Under the pieces are notes generated by a model, which had not been told where the DNA came from, searched no databases, and saw only the letters and a program-made list of their open reading frames with translations. A stretch of 7,575 bases of DNA from Acidobacteria bacterium AH-259-G07 (lineage in GTDB: Bacteria > Acidobacteriota > UBA6911 > RPQK01 > JADFOI01), in contig JALLON010000132.1 in NCBI GenBank assembly GCA_027717925.1, positions 1-7,575 of the forward strand. The letters run 5' to 3'. Of the stretch, positions 1 through 6,134 are shown in pieces. The position numbers and the translations under genes are program-made. Positions within the stretch are counted from its first letter, which is position 1. Every line of letters starts with the position of its first letter.

Positions 1-647
1 AATTGGGAGAGAAGTCTCTTGTATGTCCTGCTGTTCTTCTTGAACTTGCTCAACCGCTTTTTGATCTTTGTCGCCTCCGCCTCCAATGCACCAATCTCGT
101 TGATGCGCCTTAAAACCTTCCTTCGCCGCTTTCCAAGAATCTCATCCGTTCGCTCGTCCTTGTTAAATGCCAGGAGGTTCTTGATGTTCAACTCGTCCTT
201 TTTGAGGTTCTCGCCATATTTGAGGATCTCTGCGACCACGACCGGAGAATGGGACAAAGCTTTAAGAACGGTTCTTTGCCCTTTTTCGATTCTCTTGGCA
301 ATCTCAACCTCTCCCTGTCGAGTCAAAAGAGGGACCGTTCCCATTTCTCTCAAATAGATCCGAACAGGATCACTGGTCTTCTCCAGGCTCTGCGCTGTAA
401 GCTCGGGTCCCTCATCCTCGTCATTCTCTCCCGTTTTGGGGCGGATTTTTTGTTTGATAGCCTCTAGTTGTTGTTCGAAATTGATGACTTCGATCCCCGC
501 ATCGCCAAAAAGATAGACGATATTGTCCAGATCCTCCGAAGAATGAATATCATTCAGAAGTATCTCCTTCATCTCGTCGAAGAGCAGATAACCTTTTTCT
601 TTGCCGAGATTAATCAATTCTCTGAGGCCGTCGTACTTGTCTTCCAT
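1..647 (-). CDS. rpoD: RNA polymerase primary sigma factor (sigma-70), N-terminal part, cut by window edge
   Basis: This is the 5' part of the housekeeping sigma factor, which directs RNA polymerase to -35/-10 promoters. The visible 215 codons run off the left edge. Residues 1 to about 60 match sigma region 1.1, with the typical LINLGKEKGYLLFDEM stretch at residues 11-26. An acidic linker follows (GENDEDEG, 73-80). Region 1.2 is at about 92-124 and contains DPVRIYLREMGTVPLLTR (93-110) and GEVEIAKRIEKG, which is near-diagnostic of the RpoD group. From about 125 onward the charged, helical sequence fits the non-conserved region between 1.2 and 2.1. The ATG at 645-647 is chosen because region 1.1 begins there with normal spacing. 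The SD in front of it is weak (GGTAG about 13 nt upstream). The RRM gene ends 11 nt upstream, so co-transcription or translational coupling is likely. Regions 2-4 lie outside the window. Confidence 0.95.
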   Translation of the reverse strand, partial: MEDKYDGLRELINLGKEKGYLLFDEMKEILLNDIHSSEDLDNIVYLFGDAGIEVINFEQQLEAIKQKIRPKTGENDEDEGPELTAQSLEKTSDPVRIYLREMGTVPLLTRQGEVEIAKRIEKGQRTVLKALSHSPVVVAEILKYGENLKKDELNIKNLLAFNKDERTDEILGKRRRKVLRRINEIGALEAEATKIKKRLSKFKKNSRTYKRLLSQ

Positions 648-658
648 CGTCAGTTGTA

Positions 659-952
659 CTACCAGGTTCGTCTTTGGCCCCTTCGGCCTTGAGGTGGACG
701 GCTGGTCCGCTCGTGAGCCCTATCAACTCTGATCGTACGGTTTTCCAAAATCTTACCGTTCAGTACCGAGATCGCTTCGTCCGGATCTTGTTCGTCTGCC
801 AGCTCGACAAAGCCAAAGCCACGGGTTCTGCCTGTATTAAAATCACGGGGGATGTTGACATTCTGCACTTCGATGCCGAATTCGCGAATAAACGTCTCCA
901 GCACACTCTCAGTCACACTGAAGTTGAGATTGCCGACAAAAATCTTGCTCAT
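659..952 (-). CDS. Small RNA-binding protein with a single RNA recognition motif (RRM)
   Basis: This 97-residue cytoplasmic protein is almost entirely one RRM. RNP2 is IFVGNL (residues 4-9) and RNP1 is RGFGFVEL (44-51). The aromatic residues that stack on RNA bases are present at F5, F46 and F48, while the last RNP1 position is Leu instead of Phe/Tyr. The tail after about residue 80 is short and basic (RTSRPPQGRRGQRRTW) and probably adds nonspecific RNA affinity. The start is supported by a strong SD, GAGGAG at 961-966, 8 nt from the ATG. Bacterial proteins of this type (for example the cyanobacterial Rbp family) bind single-stranded RNA, and some respond to cold. The target here is unknown. 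The gene stops 11 nt before rpoD, so it is probably the first gene of a two-gene transcript. Confidence 0.93.
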   Translation of the reverse strand: MSKIFVGNLNFSVTESVLETFIREFGIEVQNVNIPRDFNTGRTRGFGFVELADEQDPDEAISVLNGKILENRTIRVDRAHERTSRPPQGRRGQRRTW

Positions 953-1108
953 CGAGATAACTCCTCAGAGCTGCTGCACACAGCGGCGGCTCTTAACTGG
1001 GCTCGTGCAACCTGGTTGATCGTCTCGGGAAACCAGCCGAGGTGGGGCCGACTTGAGCGAGCGGATCAAAAGAAGGCTAGCACCGCAATAAAAAAACTAA
1101 CGGCACAA

Positions 1109-1138
1109 ATAGTAACACCAGGAGAGCAAGAAGTTCAA
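1109..1138 (-). promoter_or_regulatory. Candidate promoter for the RRM-rpoD operon
   Basis: On the minus strand there is TTGAAC (1133-1138), an 18-bp spacer, then TACTAT (1109-1114). Each hexamer matches the sigma-70 consensus at 4 of 6 positions. It would give a 5' leader of roughly 150 nt before the RRM start. No better pair was seen between 953 and 1191, but a match of this quality can arise by chance. Confidence 0.3.
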
Positions 1139-1153
1139 TGCTCCTTTGAGATT

Positions 1154-1167
1154 GGCCGGAGCCGGTC
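1154..1167. other. Short GC-rich inverted repeat after the secreted-protein gene
   Basis: GGCCGG and CCGGTC flank a 2-base centre, about 25-38 nt past the stop codon at 1192. One stem pair is G-U. It could form a small hairpin and slow the polymerase, but no U-tract follows it in the minus direction, so it does not qualify as an intrinsic terminator. Confidence 0.2.
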
Positions 1168-1191
1168 AGATCGTTTCACGGAAATACACGG

Positions 1192-3114
1192 TCATGGGGA
1201 CGGTACGTGGTCGCCATGCCAGGGGAAAGCCAGCGCCGGAGGGTTTATATAGCGGCGCATATAAATAGTCAGTGCTGCACCCGCGCCTGGAGCCAGCCGG
1301 ACATGGAAAAATCTGTGATTCACAGGGATCCGCTTTCGACCGATTTCCACACGCAAGCATTGGTGTTCTCCATACGCTCCAGTTTGTACGATAAGATCAC
1401 GTGCTTCCACCTGATTGACGTTGACGAGGGTAAGACGAACCATCTCGTCGTTCATTTCTGTCACGAGCGCCGCCACGTCCGCAGGGACTCCAGCACGATT
1501 CTCAACTGGATCAAAATAGCGTAGCCGGGTATGTGCGACCCAGATTCTCCCGTGCAGATATCCTCCCAGCATTAATTTGGCCAGCTCGTGGGTTGCCGCC
1601 GGATTAAACCCCATGGCCCAATCAGCCAGCCTTGTATCGGGTGTGGTCGGGTCGCTGCGCATTCCTTCTATCCGTCTTCTTATAAAGGAAAGTTCAGCGC
1701 GAAGGGCTTGCTGGGGATAATCGGGATTTTTTCCCTCAAGGAAGGTAATCCATCCTGTCATGGGAATACGCTCCAGATCTTTCCGATCCATAGACCACAT
1801 GTAGATGTCAATCAATTCAGGGACAAAGAGGTCTGTTGTCCAATTGTACCAGCCTGGGTTCCCGGTCTTTCGTTCCTTCCAGGTCAACTCACCATTAACC
1901 ATTTTGAAGATGGGTGGCCCCGTTTTCGGACTTTTTACCCCGTAATTGTGCGGAACCATTACCTTTCCCTCAACAATCTTCTTTTGTGCGTAGATGTTAT
2001 CCATCTGCCGACGCAAAACGTCCACATAGGCTTGGTCACCCGATACCATCAAGGCATTTCCAAACCCGGGCCACATCCCTTTTGCAAACATATTCCGGTG
2101 GGCGACTACTTGATGCTCAGGCGACCAAGGTGAGAAGTCCCACCCGTAAGTACCACCGAACCAATTGCCATCGGTTTCACCACCGATGCTGCCGTCCAGA
2201 CCAATATTGGAAGGAATATTGCCGCCATTCTTTTCGACTCGTTCTTTCCAGGCATCAACGTATTCAAGCAGCCAGTTTTTGTATTTCTCTTCATTTGAAA
2301 GGGCATAGGCATTCAAGGCCAGCTGGGTGGCAAGCAAATTGAGCGGATGGTCCCCGGCGCTGTGCAGGTACTCGGCGCAGTGGGCGAGCATCTCCGGGTA
2401 AGTCTCCTCCGCGTCCAGCATCTCCCTTCTGCCGGCGGCGCTGTGGACAATATGAAATCTCCCCCGAAACGGGTCGCCCACCCAGTCATAACGCGTCGCC
2501 CTCCTGAGCATCGGCCCCTTGCTGCCATTCCATATGCTGCGGATGATTTTTTGCTCCGGATCATAATTGGGTGCCTGGGGATCTTCATTCATGTAAAAGC
2601 CTGCGAAACGGCGCATCCTAGTCTGAAACCGGACATCAGCCGGGTCGGACAGTCCCTGATTCATAAAACCCTGCATCCCTTCCCCATTGTGATGCCAGTC
2701 CGACATCGGCATGAACTCCTTATAGTAGGCACCGTCTTTGGCAATGTCCGTTTTCTCGGTTTTCAGCTCCTTGTACTGGAGAAGATGCCCTTCAAGGGCC
2801 TTCTTGAACAATTCCAGGACAGAATCCGACGCGCCCAGCATGTGCAGCAGCGTCCAATTAGCATAAGTTTCAATGGCATCATCTGTGCCATCCAGGGTCC
2901 CCCACCGAGGTGTGTGGAGTAAGTAACCTCGCTCGTCGTTATAGGTGGCAAAGAACTCCTCGACCGCTGCCAAATTGGCGCGCAGCAGCTCCCTTTCCAA
3001 AAGTGCCCAGTCGGGAGGGGACATTGGGGTTACGATCTCGATGTGAGTCTGTGCACGAGCCAAGCTACACACCGCGAACAGTAATGAACAAACAAGCAAA
3101 GAAACACCACGCAT
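1192..3114 (-). CDS. Secreted protein of unknown function, apparently all-helical body with C-terminal beta-rich domain
   Basis: The product is 640 residues with a classical signal peptide: MRGVSLLVCSLLFAVCSLARA, likely cleaved after ARA (residue 21). Residues about 35-520 look like a series of amphipathic helices separated by loops rich in W, H, G and D, such as SDWHHNGEGMQGF (138-150), DWVGDPFRGRFH (210-221) and GGTYGWDFSPWSPEH (320-334). This pattern resembles the (alpha/alpha) toroid enzymes (six-hairpin glycosidase or polysaccharide lyase type). Residues about 555-625 are beta-like (LTLVNVNQVEARDLIVQTGAYGEH and the following strands) and resemble an accessory beta-sandwich. I do not recognise a named family, so a glycan-degrading role is inference. 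The in-frame reading extends upstream to a TTG at 3147 and an ATG at 3120. I chose the ATG at 3112-3114 because it lies 8 nt after AGGAGG and starts the signal peptide. The gene has its own promoter within the duplicated leader. Confidence 0.85.
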   Translation of the reverse strand: MRGVSLLVCSLLFAVCSLARAQTHIEIVTPMSPPDWALLERELLRANLAAVEEFFATYNDERGYLLHTPRWGTLDGTDDAIETYANWTLLHMLGASDSVLELFKKALEGHLLQYKELKTEKTDIAKDGAYYKEFMPMSDWHHNGEGMQGFMNQGLSDPADVRFQTRMRRFAGFYMNEDPQAPNYDPEQKIIRSIWNGSKGPMLRRATRYDWVGDPFRGRFHIVHSAAGRREMLDAEETYPEMLAHCAEYLHSAGDHPLNLLATQLALNAYALSNEEKYKNWLLEYVDAWKERVEKNGGNIPSNIGLDGSIGGETDGNWFGGTYGWDFSPWSPEHQVVAHRNMFAKGMWPGFGNALMVSGDQAYVDVLRRQMDNIYAQKKIVEGKVMVPHNYGVKSPKTGPPIFKMVNGELTWKERKTGNPGWYNWTTDLFVPELIDIYMWSMDRKDLERIPMTGWITFLEGKNPDYPQQALRAELSFIRRRIEGMRSDPTTPDTRLADWAMGFNPAATHELAKLMLGGYLHGRIWVAHTRLRYFDPVENRAGVPADVAALVTEMNDEMVRLTLVNVNQVEARDLIVQTGAYGEHQCLRVEIGRKRIPVNHRFFHVRLAPGAGAALTIYMRRYINPPALAFPWHGDHVPSP

Positions 3115-3164
3115 ATGCATCACCTCCTCCGATACAGAATCACACAAGATTATAAAGGGACTTC
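3110..3164 (-). repeat. Duplicated 55-bp promoter/leader/start module, copy 1
   Basis: In the minus direction this copy reads GAAGTCCCTT, then TATAAT (3149-3154), a leader of about 30 nt, the SD run GGAGGAGGTGAT, then ATGCATATGCG. It matches 3110+1053 (4163-4217) at 51 of 55 positions without gaps. TATAAT is a perfect -10 box; no convincing -35 is visible at the usual spacing (TTTTAT at 3172-3177 is poor). AGGAGGTGAT is a 10-nt perfect complement to the usual 16S rRNA 3' end. The second ATG (3112-3114) is the well-spaced start; the first (3118-3120) is only 2 nt from AGGAGG. Confidence 0.85.
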
Positions 3165-3186
3165 GGCACCGATAAAAATTATTGTA

Positions 3187-3198
3187 TCCTTCGAAGGA
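3187..3198. promoter_or_regulatory. 12-bp perfect palindrome upstream of the secreted-protein promoter
   Basis: TCCTTCGAAGGA is a perfect palindrome centred about 50 bp upstream of the start site predicted from the TATAAT at 3149-3154. Between palindrome and promoter the sequence is A/T-rich. The position suits an activator site, but a single 12-bp palindrome is weak evidence. It is not present upstream of the second leader copy. Confidence 0.3.
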
Positions 3199-3225
3199 CG
3201 TTCATGAAGCGGCGTTCCTCAACCG

Positions 3226-3399
3226 GAGCGGACTGCACAGAAAAAGATGGCGCAGTTCTCAGGTCTTAGGGGGGCGGGACCAGGAGGAGAATTGACCGCT
3301 ATCCTGGGCGGCTGTGAGATTGATCTCCGTGAAGCCTCCATCTCCGAGGGCGCGGCCGTTTTGGACGCTTTTGCTTTGTGTGGAGGGATTGAGCATTTT
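3226..3399 (+). pseudogene. Remnant of a LiaF-like (cell-wall-active antibiotic response) protein C-terminal domain
   Basis: Reading the plus strand in the frame of the ATG at 3247 gives GGELTAILGGCEIDLREA and then AAVLDAFALCGGIE. This two-part pattern (GGxxTAxxGGxEIDLRxAxI, then AVxDVFAxxGGIEIxVP) is characteristic of the C-terminal beta-helical domain of LiaF/YvqF-type membrane proteins, which take part in cell-envelope stress sensing. Only about 50 residues remain. The N-terminal transmembrane helices are missing, an in-frame TGA lies at 3205-3207, and there is no SD before 3247. Homology stops after GGIE (3393), where the expected IxVP is replaced by unrelated codons that run into the antisense of the SDR gene. 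It is therefore a truncated, probably untranslated gene fragment. The assignment is from memory of the family motif, without a search. Confidence 0.65.
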
Positions 3400-3405
3400 C
3401 TGGTT

Positions 3406-4167
3406 TCAAGCCATGATTCCTCCATCGATGGTGAGTGCTGCTCCGGTAATCCATTCCGAATCAGAGCACGCCAAAAATAAGGCCGCTTTTGCCACATCCC
3501 GTGGAGTACCCAGCCGTTTAAGAAGGATCTGTTCAGCAGCATCGAACACCGCTTTTTCAGGCTTGGGAAAGGCCTGGGCAGAATTCCAAAGCAAGGGCGT
3601 ATCAACAGGTCCCGGGCAAAGGATGTTGATCCGAATGGATGGACTGTAATCGATGGCAACTTGCTTAACCAGGGGAAGCAGTGCTCCCTTTGAGGCACAG
3701 TACGCAGCGTGGTTCGGAAATCCCTTGTAAGCGGAAATTGAGCCATTGATCACAACAGTGCCGCCCTCCCTTTTCTGCATCTCCGGAATCCCGAGTCGAA
3801 GAAGATAGAACACCGAGTGGAGGTTCGCAGCAATGGTCGTGTGCCAGGTCTCCAAAGAAACGTCAGTCACCGAACCGAGCCCAAGTATTCCTGCGTTGGC
3901 TACCAGAACATCCACACCACCGAACGCTTCTACGGCCGTTCTCACCAGCTGCTCGTTGGCTTCGTAGGTTTCGATATCCCCGGCCACGAACTCAACCTGA
4001 CCTCCTGCGGATCGCATCTCACGAACGACCGCTCCGCCGCGCTCTTTGTCACGGCCTCCAATGACTACGCTAGCTCCTTCTTCAGCAAAGAGCGCTGCAA
4101 TAGCTTTACCCATTCCACTGGTGCCCCCTGTTACTATTGCCACCTTTCCATCAAGTTTTCCCCGCAT
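3406..4167 (-). CDS. Classical short-chain dehydrogenase/reductase (SDR family oxidoreductase)
   Basis: This 253-residue protein is full length for a classical SDR, a cytoplasmic NAD(P)-dependent oxidoreductase. It has the Rossmann cofactor motif TGGTSGMG (13-20), Asp64 after beta-3, NAG (91-93), the catalytic tetrad Asn115, Ser143, Tyr156 and Lys160 (YCASK), PGPVDTP after beta-6, and a typical SEWITGAALTIDGG ending. The stretch GGRD after beta-2 (37-40), with an Arg rather than the usual acidic residue, hints at NADP(H). The substrate is not evident; sugar, sugar-acid and 3-oxoacyl reductases all share this layout. The in-frame reading extends to an ATG at 4198-4200, but that lies at the expected transcription start. 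The ATG at 4165-4167 is chosen, 8 nt after AGGAGG. It shares its promoter/leader with the secreted-protein gene downstream and is divergent from the DUF5060 gene. Confidence 0.93.
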   Translation of the reverse strand: MRGKLDGKVAIVTGGTSGMGKAIAALFAEEGASVVIGGRDKERGGAVVREMRSAGGQVEFVAGDIETYEANEQLVRTAVEAFGGVDVLVANAGILGLGSVTDVSLETWHTTIAANLHSVFYLLRLGIPEMQKREGGTVVINGSISAYKGFPNHAAYCASKGALLPLVKQVAIDYSPSIRINILCPGPVDTPLLWNSAQAFPKPEKAVFDAAEQILLKRLGTPRDVAKAALFLACSDSEWITGAALTIDGGIMA

Positions 4168-4217
4168 ATGCATCACCTCCTCCAATGCAGAATCGCACAT
4201 GATTATAAAGGGACTTC
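4163..4217 (-). repeat. Duplicated 55-bp promoter/leader/start module, copy 2
   Basis: This is the second copy of the module at 3110-3164, same orientation, with four substitutions. TATAAT is at 4202-4207, predicting a start of transcription near 4195 and a leader of about 28 nt. The SD run and double in-frame ATG are identical to copy 1. Similarity ends just upstream of GAAGTCCC on one side and within the second or third codon of the SDR gene on the other. Confidence 0.85.
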
Positions 4218-4221
4218 ACAC

Positions 4222-4235
4222 TATAATTGCAGCGC
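4222..4235 (+). promoter_or_regulatory. -10 box of the divergent hydrolase operon, possible leaderless start
   Basis: A perfect TATAAT (4222-4227) lies 8 nt before the ATG at 4236. The expected start of transcription (about 4234) would leave almost no untranslated leader, and no SD precedes the ATG at normal spacing. No good -35 is visible near 4199-4204. The box is only 14 bp from the oppositely directed TATAAT of the SDR gene, so the two promoters probably compete. Confidence 0.45.
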
Positions 4236-6134
4236 ATGAAGAAGATCACTCTCTGGAGTTTCAACTTCATCCTGATTTACTCGTGTAGTGTCCTGGGTGC
4301 GGGGCGGGTGTGGCACGCGGTGTTGCTGGAGATTGAAGGGCCGCACACCAGTGAGGCGGCAACGCCGAATCCCTTCACCGATTATCGTCTCGACGTGATC
4401 TTCGAGCAAGGAGCCCGTCACTTTGCTGTGCCAGGCTTCTATGCGGCCGATGGCGGGGCTCGCAACACTTCAGCCCAAGAGGGCAATCGATGGCGGGTAT
4501 TCTTCGTGCCCGATGAACCAGGTGTCTGGAGCTACCGGGTTTCCTTCCGGACAGGGAAAACCATTGCCATCAGCGACGATCCAAAAGCCGGCAGGCCCGC
4601 CGCTGGAAACGGGATAGTGGGAATGTTCAAGATTGAAGAAGCAAGCGCCGGCCGGCAGCCGCAGGTGGAAGGACGAACCATCAATGATGCAAGGCAGCGA
4701 GGTATGCTGCGCTATGTAGGGAAGCGATACCTGCAGTTTGCCGGTACTGGTGAGTATTTCATCAAGGCGGGAGCAGACAGCCCGGAGAACTTCCTGGCCT
4801 ACGCAGAATTCGACGGCACCTATTCCATCAAAGCCCCCGGCGGACCGCGCAGCGGTGAAGCCGCTCTCAGTCAGCTGCACACGTACTCGCCGCACTTACC
4901 AGACAGCCGATCTGGAGACCCCCTGTGGGGAAGCAACAGCGACCGAGGCCAGGGCATTCTAGGTGCCCTGAACTACCTGGCTTCCGAAGGTATGAACAGT
5001 GTCTACTTTCTCACCATGAACATCGCCGGCGACGGGCAGGACGTCTGGCCCTGGATCAGCCACACGGAACGCTTTCGTTTCGACTGCTCCAAGCTCGATC
5101 AATGGGAGGCTGTCTTCACGCACATGGACAAGCTCGGCCTAATGCTGCACGTTGTGCTGACGGAAACGGAAAACGAAAGCCTGTTTGAGGTGGAGGAGGG
5201 CGCGACCAACTTTGCCCAGCGGCGCAAATTATACTACCGCGAGATGGTGGCACGATTTGCCCACCACAATATGCTGGTGTGGAACATCGGCGAGGAGAAC
5301 GGCTGGGACGACCGGAAAAAGGAGTCGACCGGCCAATCGGGCCGAGCCAACAGCCATGAGCAGCGCAAGGCCTTCGCCGAGTACATCCGCAGGCTCGACC
5401 CCTACGACCACCCCATTGTCGTGCACACGCTGCCCGGGCGGTACGACGAGATTTACACTCCGCTTCTCGGTCACGCAAGCTATGAGGGTCCGTCCTTACA
5501 GATGGGCAAGATGCGGGAAACGCACGAGGAAACGAAGAAATGGGTAAGCCGCTCGCTTGAGGCCGGTCGGCCATGGCATGTCTGCCTCGATGAGATCGGC
5601 CCGGCGCATACCGGGGTGAAACCCGACGCCGACGATCCGAGGCACGATGACGTAAGACGCTGGGCGCTGTGGGGAAACCTGATGGCAGGGGGAGCTGGCG
5701 TCGAGTGGTATTTCGGCTACAAGTACCCCCACAATGATCTGAATTGCGACGATTGGAGAAGCCGCCAAAGGATGTGGGAGCAAACGCGATACGCTTTGCA
5801 GTTCTTTCAAAGACATCTTCCGTTCCAAGAGATGAAGCCGAGTGACGAATTGGTAAACAAGGACAACGCATGGTGTCTTGCCAAGCCGGGGCATGTTTAT
5901 GCCGTCTATCTCGGTGCCGGGGGAACAACCAAGCTGCGGCTGCCGAAAGCGGATTACAGGTTGTCCTGGTATAACCCGAGAACCGGGGAAGATCTCAGCG
6001 GCGAAGACGGCTTTCAGATGTCCCCGCCCGGCTATGTCACGCTGACACCCCCGAAGGAACTCGAAAAGGATTGGGTGGCCTTGCTCAAACTGGCCGGCGA
6101 TCCACCGGCACAGACTCCCAGTCCACCCCGGTGA
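4236..6134 (+). CDS. Secreted DUF5060 / TIM-barrel glycoside-hydrolase-like protein with PF12904-like C-terminus
   Basis: The product is 632 residues. An N-terminal export signal (MKKITLWSFNFILIYSCSVLGAG) probably ends near residue 23. Cys17 sits in IYSC, which is a poor lipobox, so a lipoprotein is possible but not favoured. Residues about 25-107 form a DUF5060-type beta domain (VWHAVLLEIEGP, NPFTDYRLDVIF, VPGFYAADG, VPDEPGVWSYRVSFRTG). Residues about 160-530 look like a TIM-barrel hydrolase: LVWNIGEENGW (347-357) is a candidate acid/base strand end and CLDEIGPAH (450-458) a candidate nucleophile strand end, as in clan GH-A-like enzymes. Residues about 540-617 (YAVYLGAGG, SWYNPRTGEDL, DWVALLK) match the PF12904 'putative collagen-binding' beta domain usual in this architecture. 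It likely cleaves a glycan outside the cytoplasm; the substrate is unknown. The start codon lacks an SD. The next gene begins 36 nt after its stop. Confidence 0.88.
   Translation: MKKITLWSFNFILIYSCSVLGAGRVWHAVLLEIEGPHTSEAATPNPFTDYRLDVIFEQGARHFAVPGFYAADGGARNTSAQEGNRWRVFFVPDEPGVWSYRVSFRTGKTIAISDDPKAGRPAAGNGIVGMFKIEEASAGRQPQVEGRTINDARQRGMLRYVGKRYLQFAGTGEYFIKAGADSPENFLAYAEFDGTYSIKAPGGPRSGEAALSQLHTYSPHLPDSRSGDPLWGSNSDRGQGILGALNYLASEGMNSVYFLTMNIAGDGQDVWPWISHTERFRFDCSKLDQWEAVFTHMDKLGLMLHVVLTETENESLFEVEEGATNFAQRRKLYYREMVARFAHHNMLVWNIGEENGWDDRKKESTGQSGRANSHEQRKAFAEYIRRLDPYDHPIVVHTLPGRYDEIYTPLLGHASYEGPSLQMGKMRETHEETKKWVSRSLEAGRPWHVCLDEIGPAHTGVKPDADDPRHDDVRRWALWGNLMAGGAGVEWYFGYKYPHNDLNCDDWRSRQRMWEQTRYALQFFQRHLPFQEMKPSDELVNKDNAWCLAKPGHVYAVYLGAGGTTKLRLPKADYRLSWYNPRTGEDLSGEDGFQMSPPGYVTLTPPKELEKDWVALLKLAGDPPAQTPSPPR

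Noticed and set aside
468..692. Plus-strand open frames across the rpoD 5' region (19-692)
   Set aside because: The minus-strand reading is unmistakable RpoD region 1.1-1.2, so these are shadows.
953..1191. Possible small RNA or hidden gene between the RRM gene and the secreted-protein gene
   Set aside because: No coherent frame, no tRNA-like fold and no hairpin followed by a T-run was seen; only a weak promoter candidate and a short GC inverted repeat.
674..1252. A 192-codon plus-strand open frame covering the RRM gene and the gap to 1191
   Set aside because: It is antisense to the RRM motifs and continues into the end of the secreted-protein gene. Nothing in it resembles a known protein.
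1244..1265. Perfect 7-bp inverted repeat TTTATAT/ATATAAA with an 8-base GC centre
   Set aside because: It lies inside the coding end of the secreted-protein gene and arises from codons for IYMRRYI. The A/T stem would be weak and there is no U-tract in the right place.
2347..2922. A 191-codon plus-strand open frame opposite the secreted-protein gene
   Set aside because: No SD and no family signature, and the minus frame is continuous with a signal peptide and coherent composition.
3219..3746. A 175-codon minus-strand frame overlapping the SDR 3' half and the gap
   Set aside because: It is out of frame with the intact SDR, whose catalytic motifs and C-terminal TIDGG ending are in the other frame. 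No domain is visible.
5116..5928. A 270-codon open frame on the minus strand inside the DUF5060 gene
   Set aside because: Its translation is rich in Arg, Pro and Ser with no recognisable domain, it has no SD, and the plus-strand frame has clear protein-family motifs throughout. It is an antisense shadow of a GC-rich gene.
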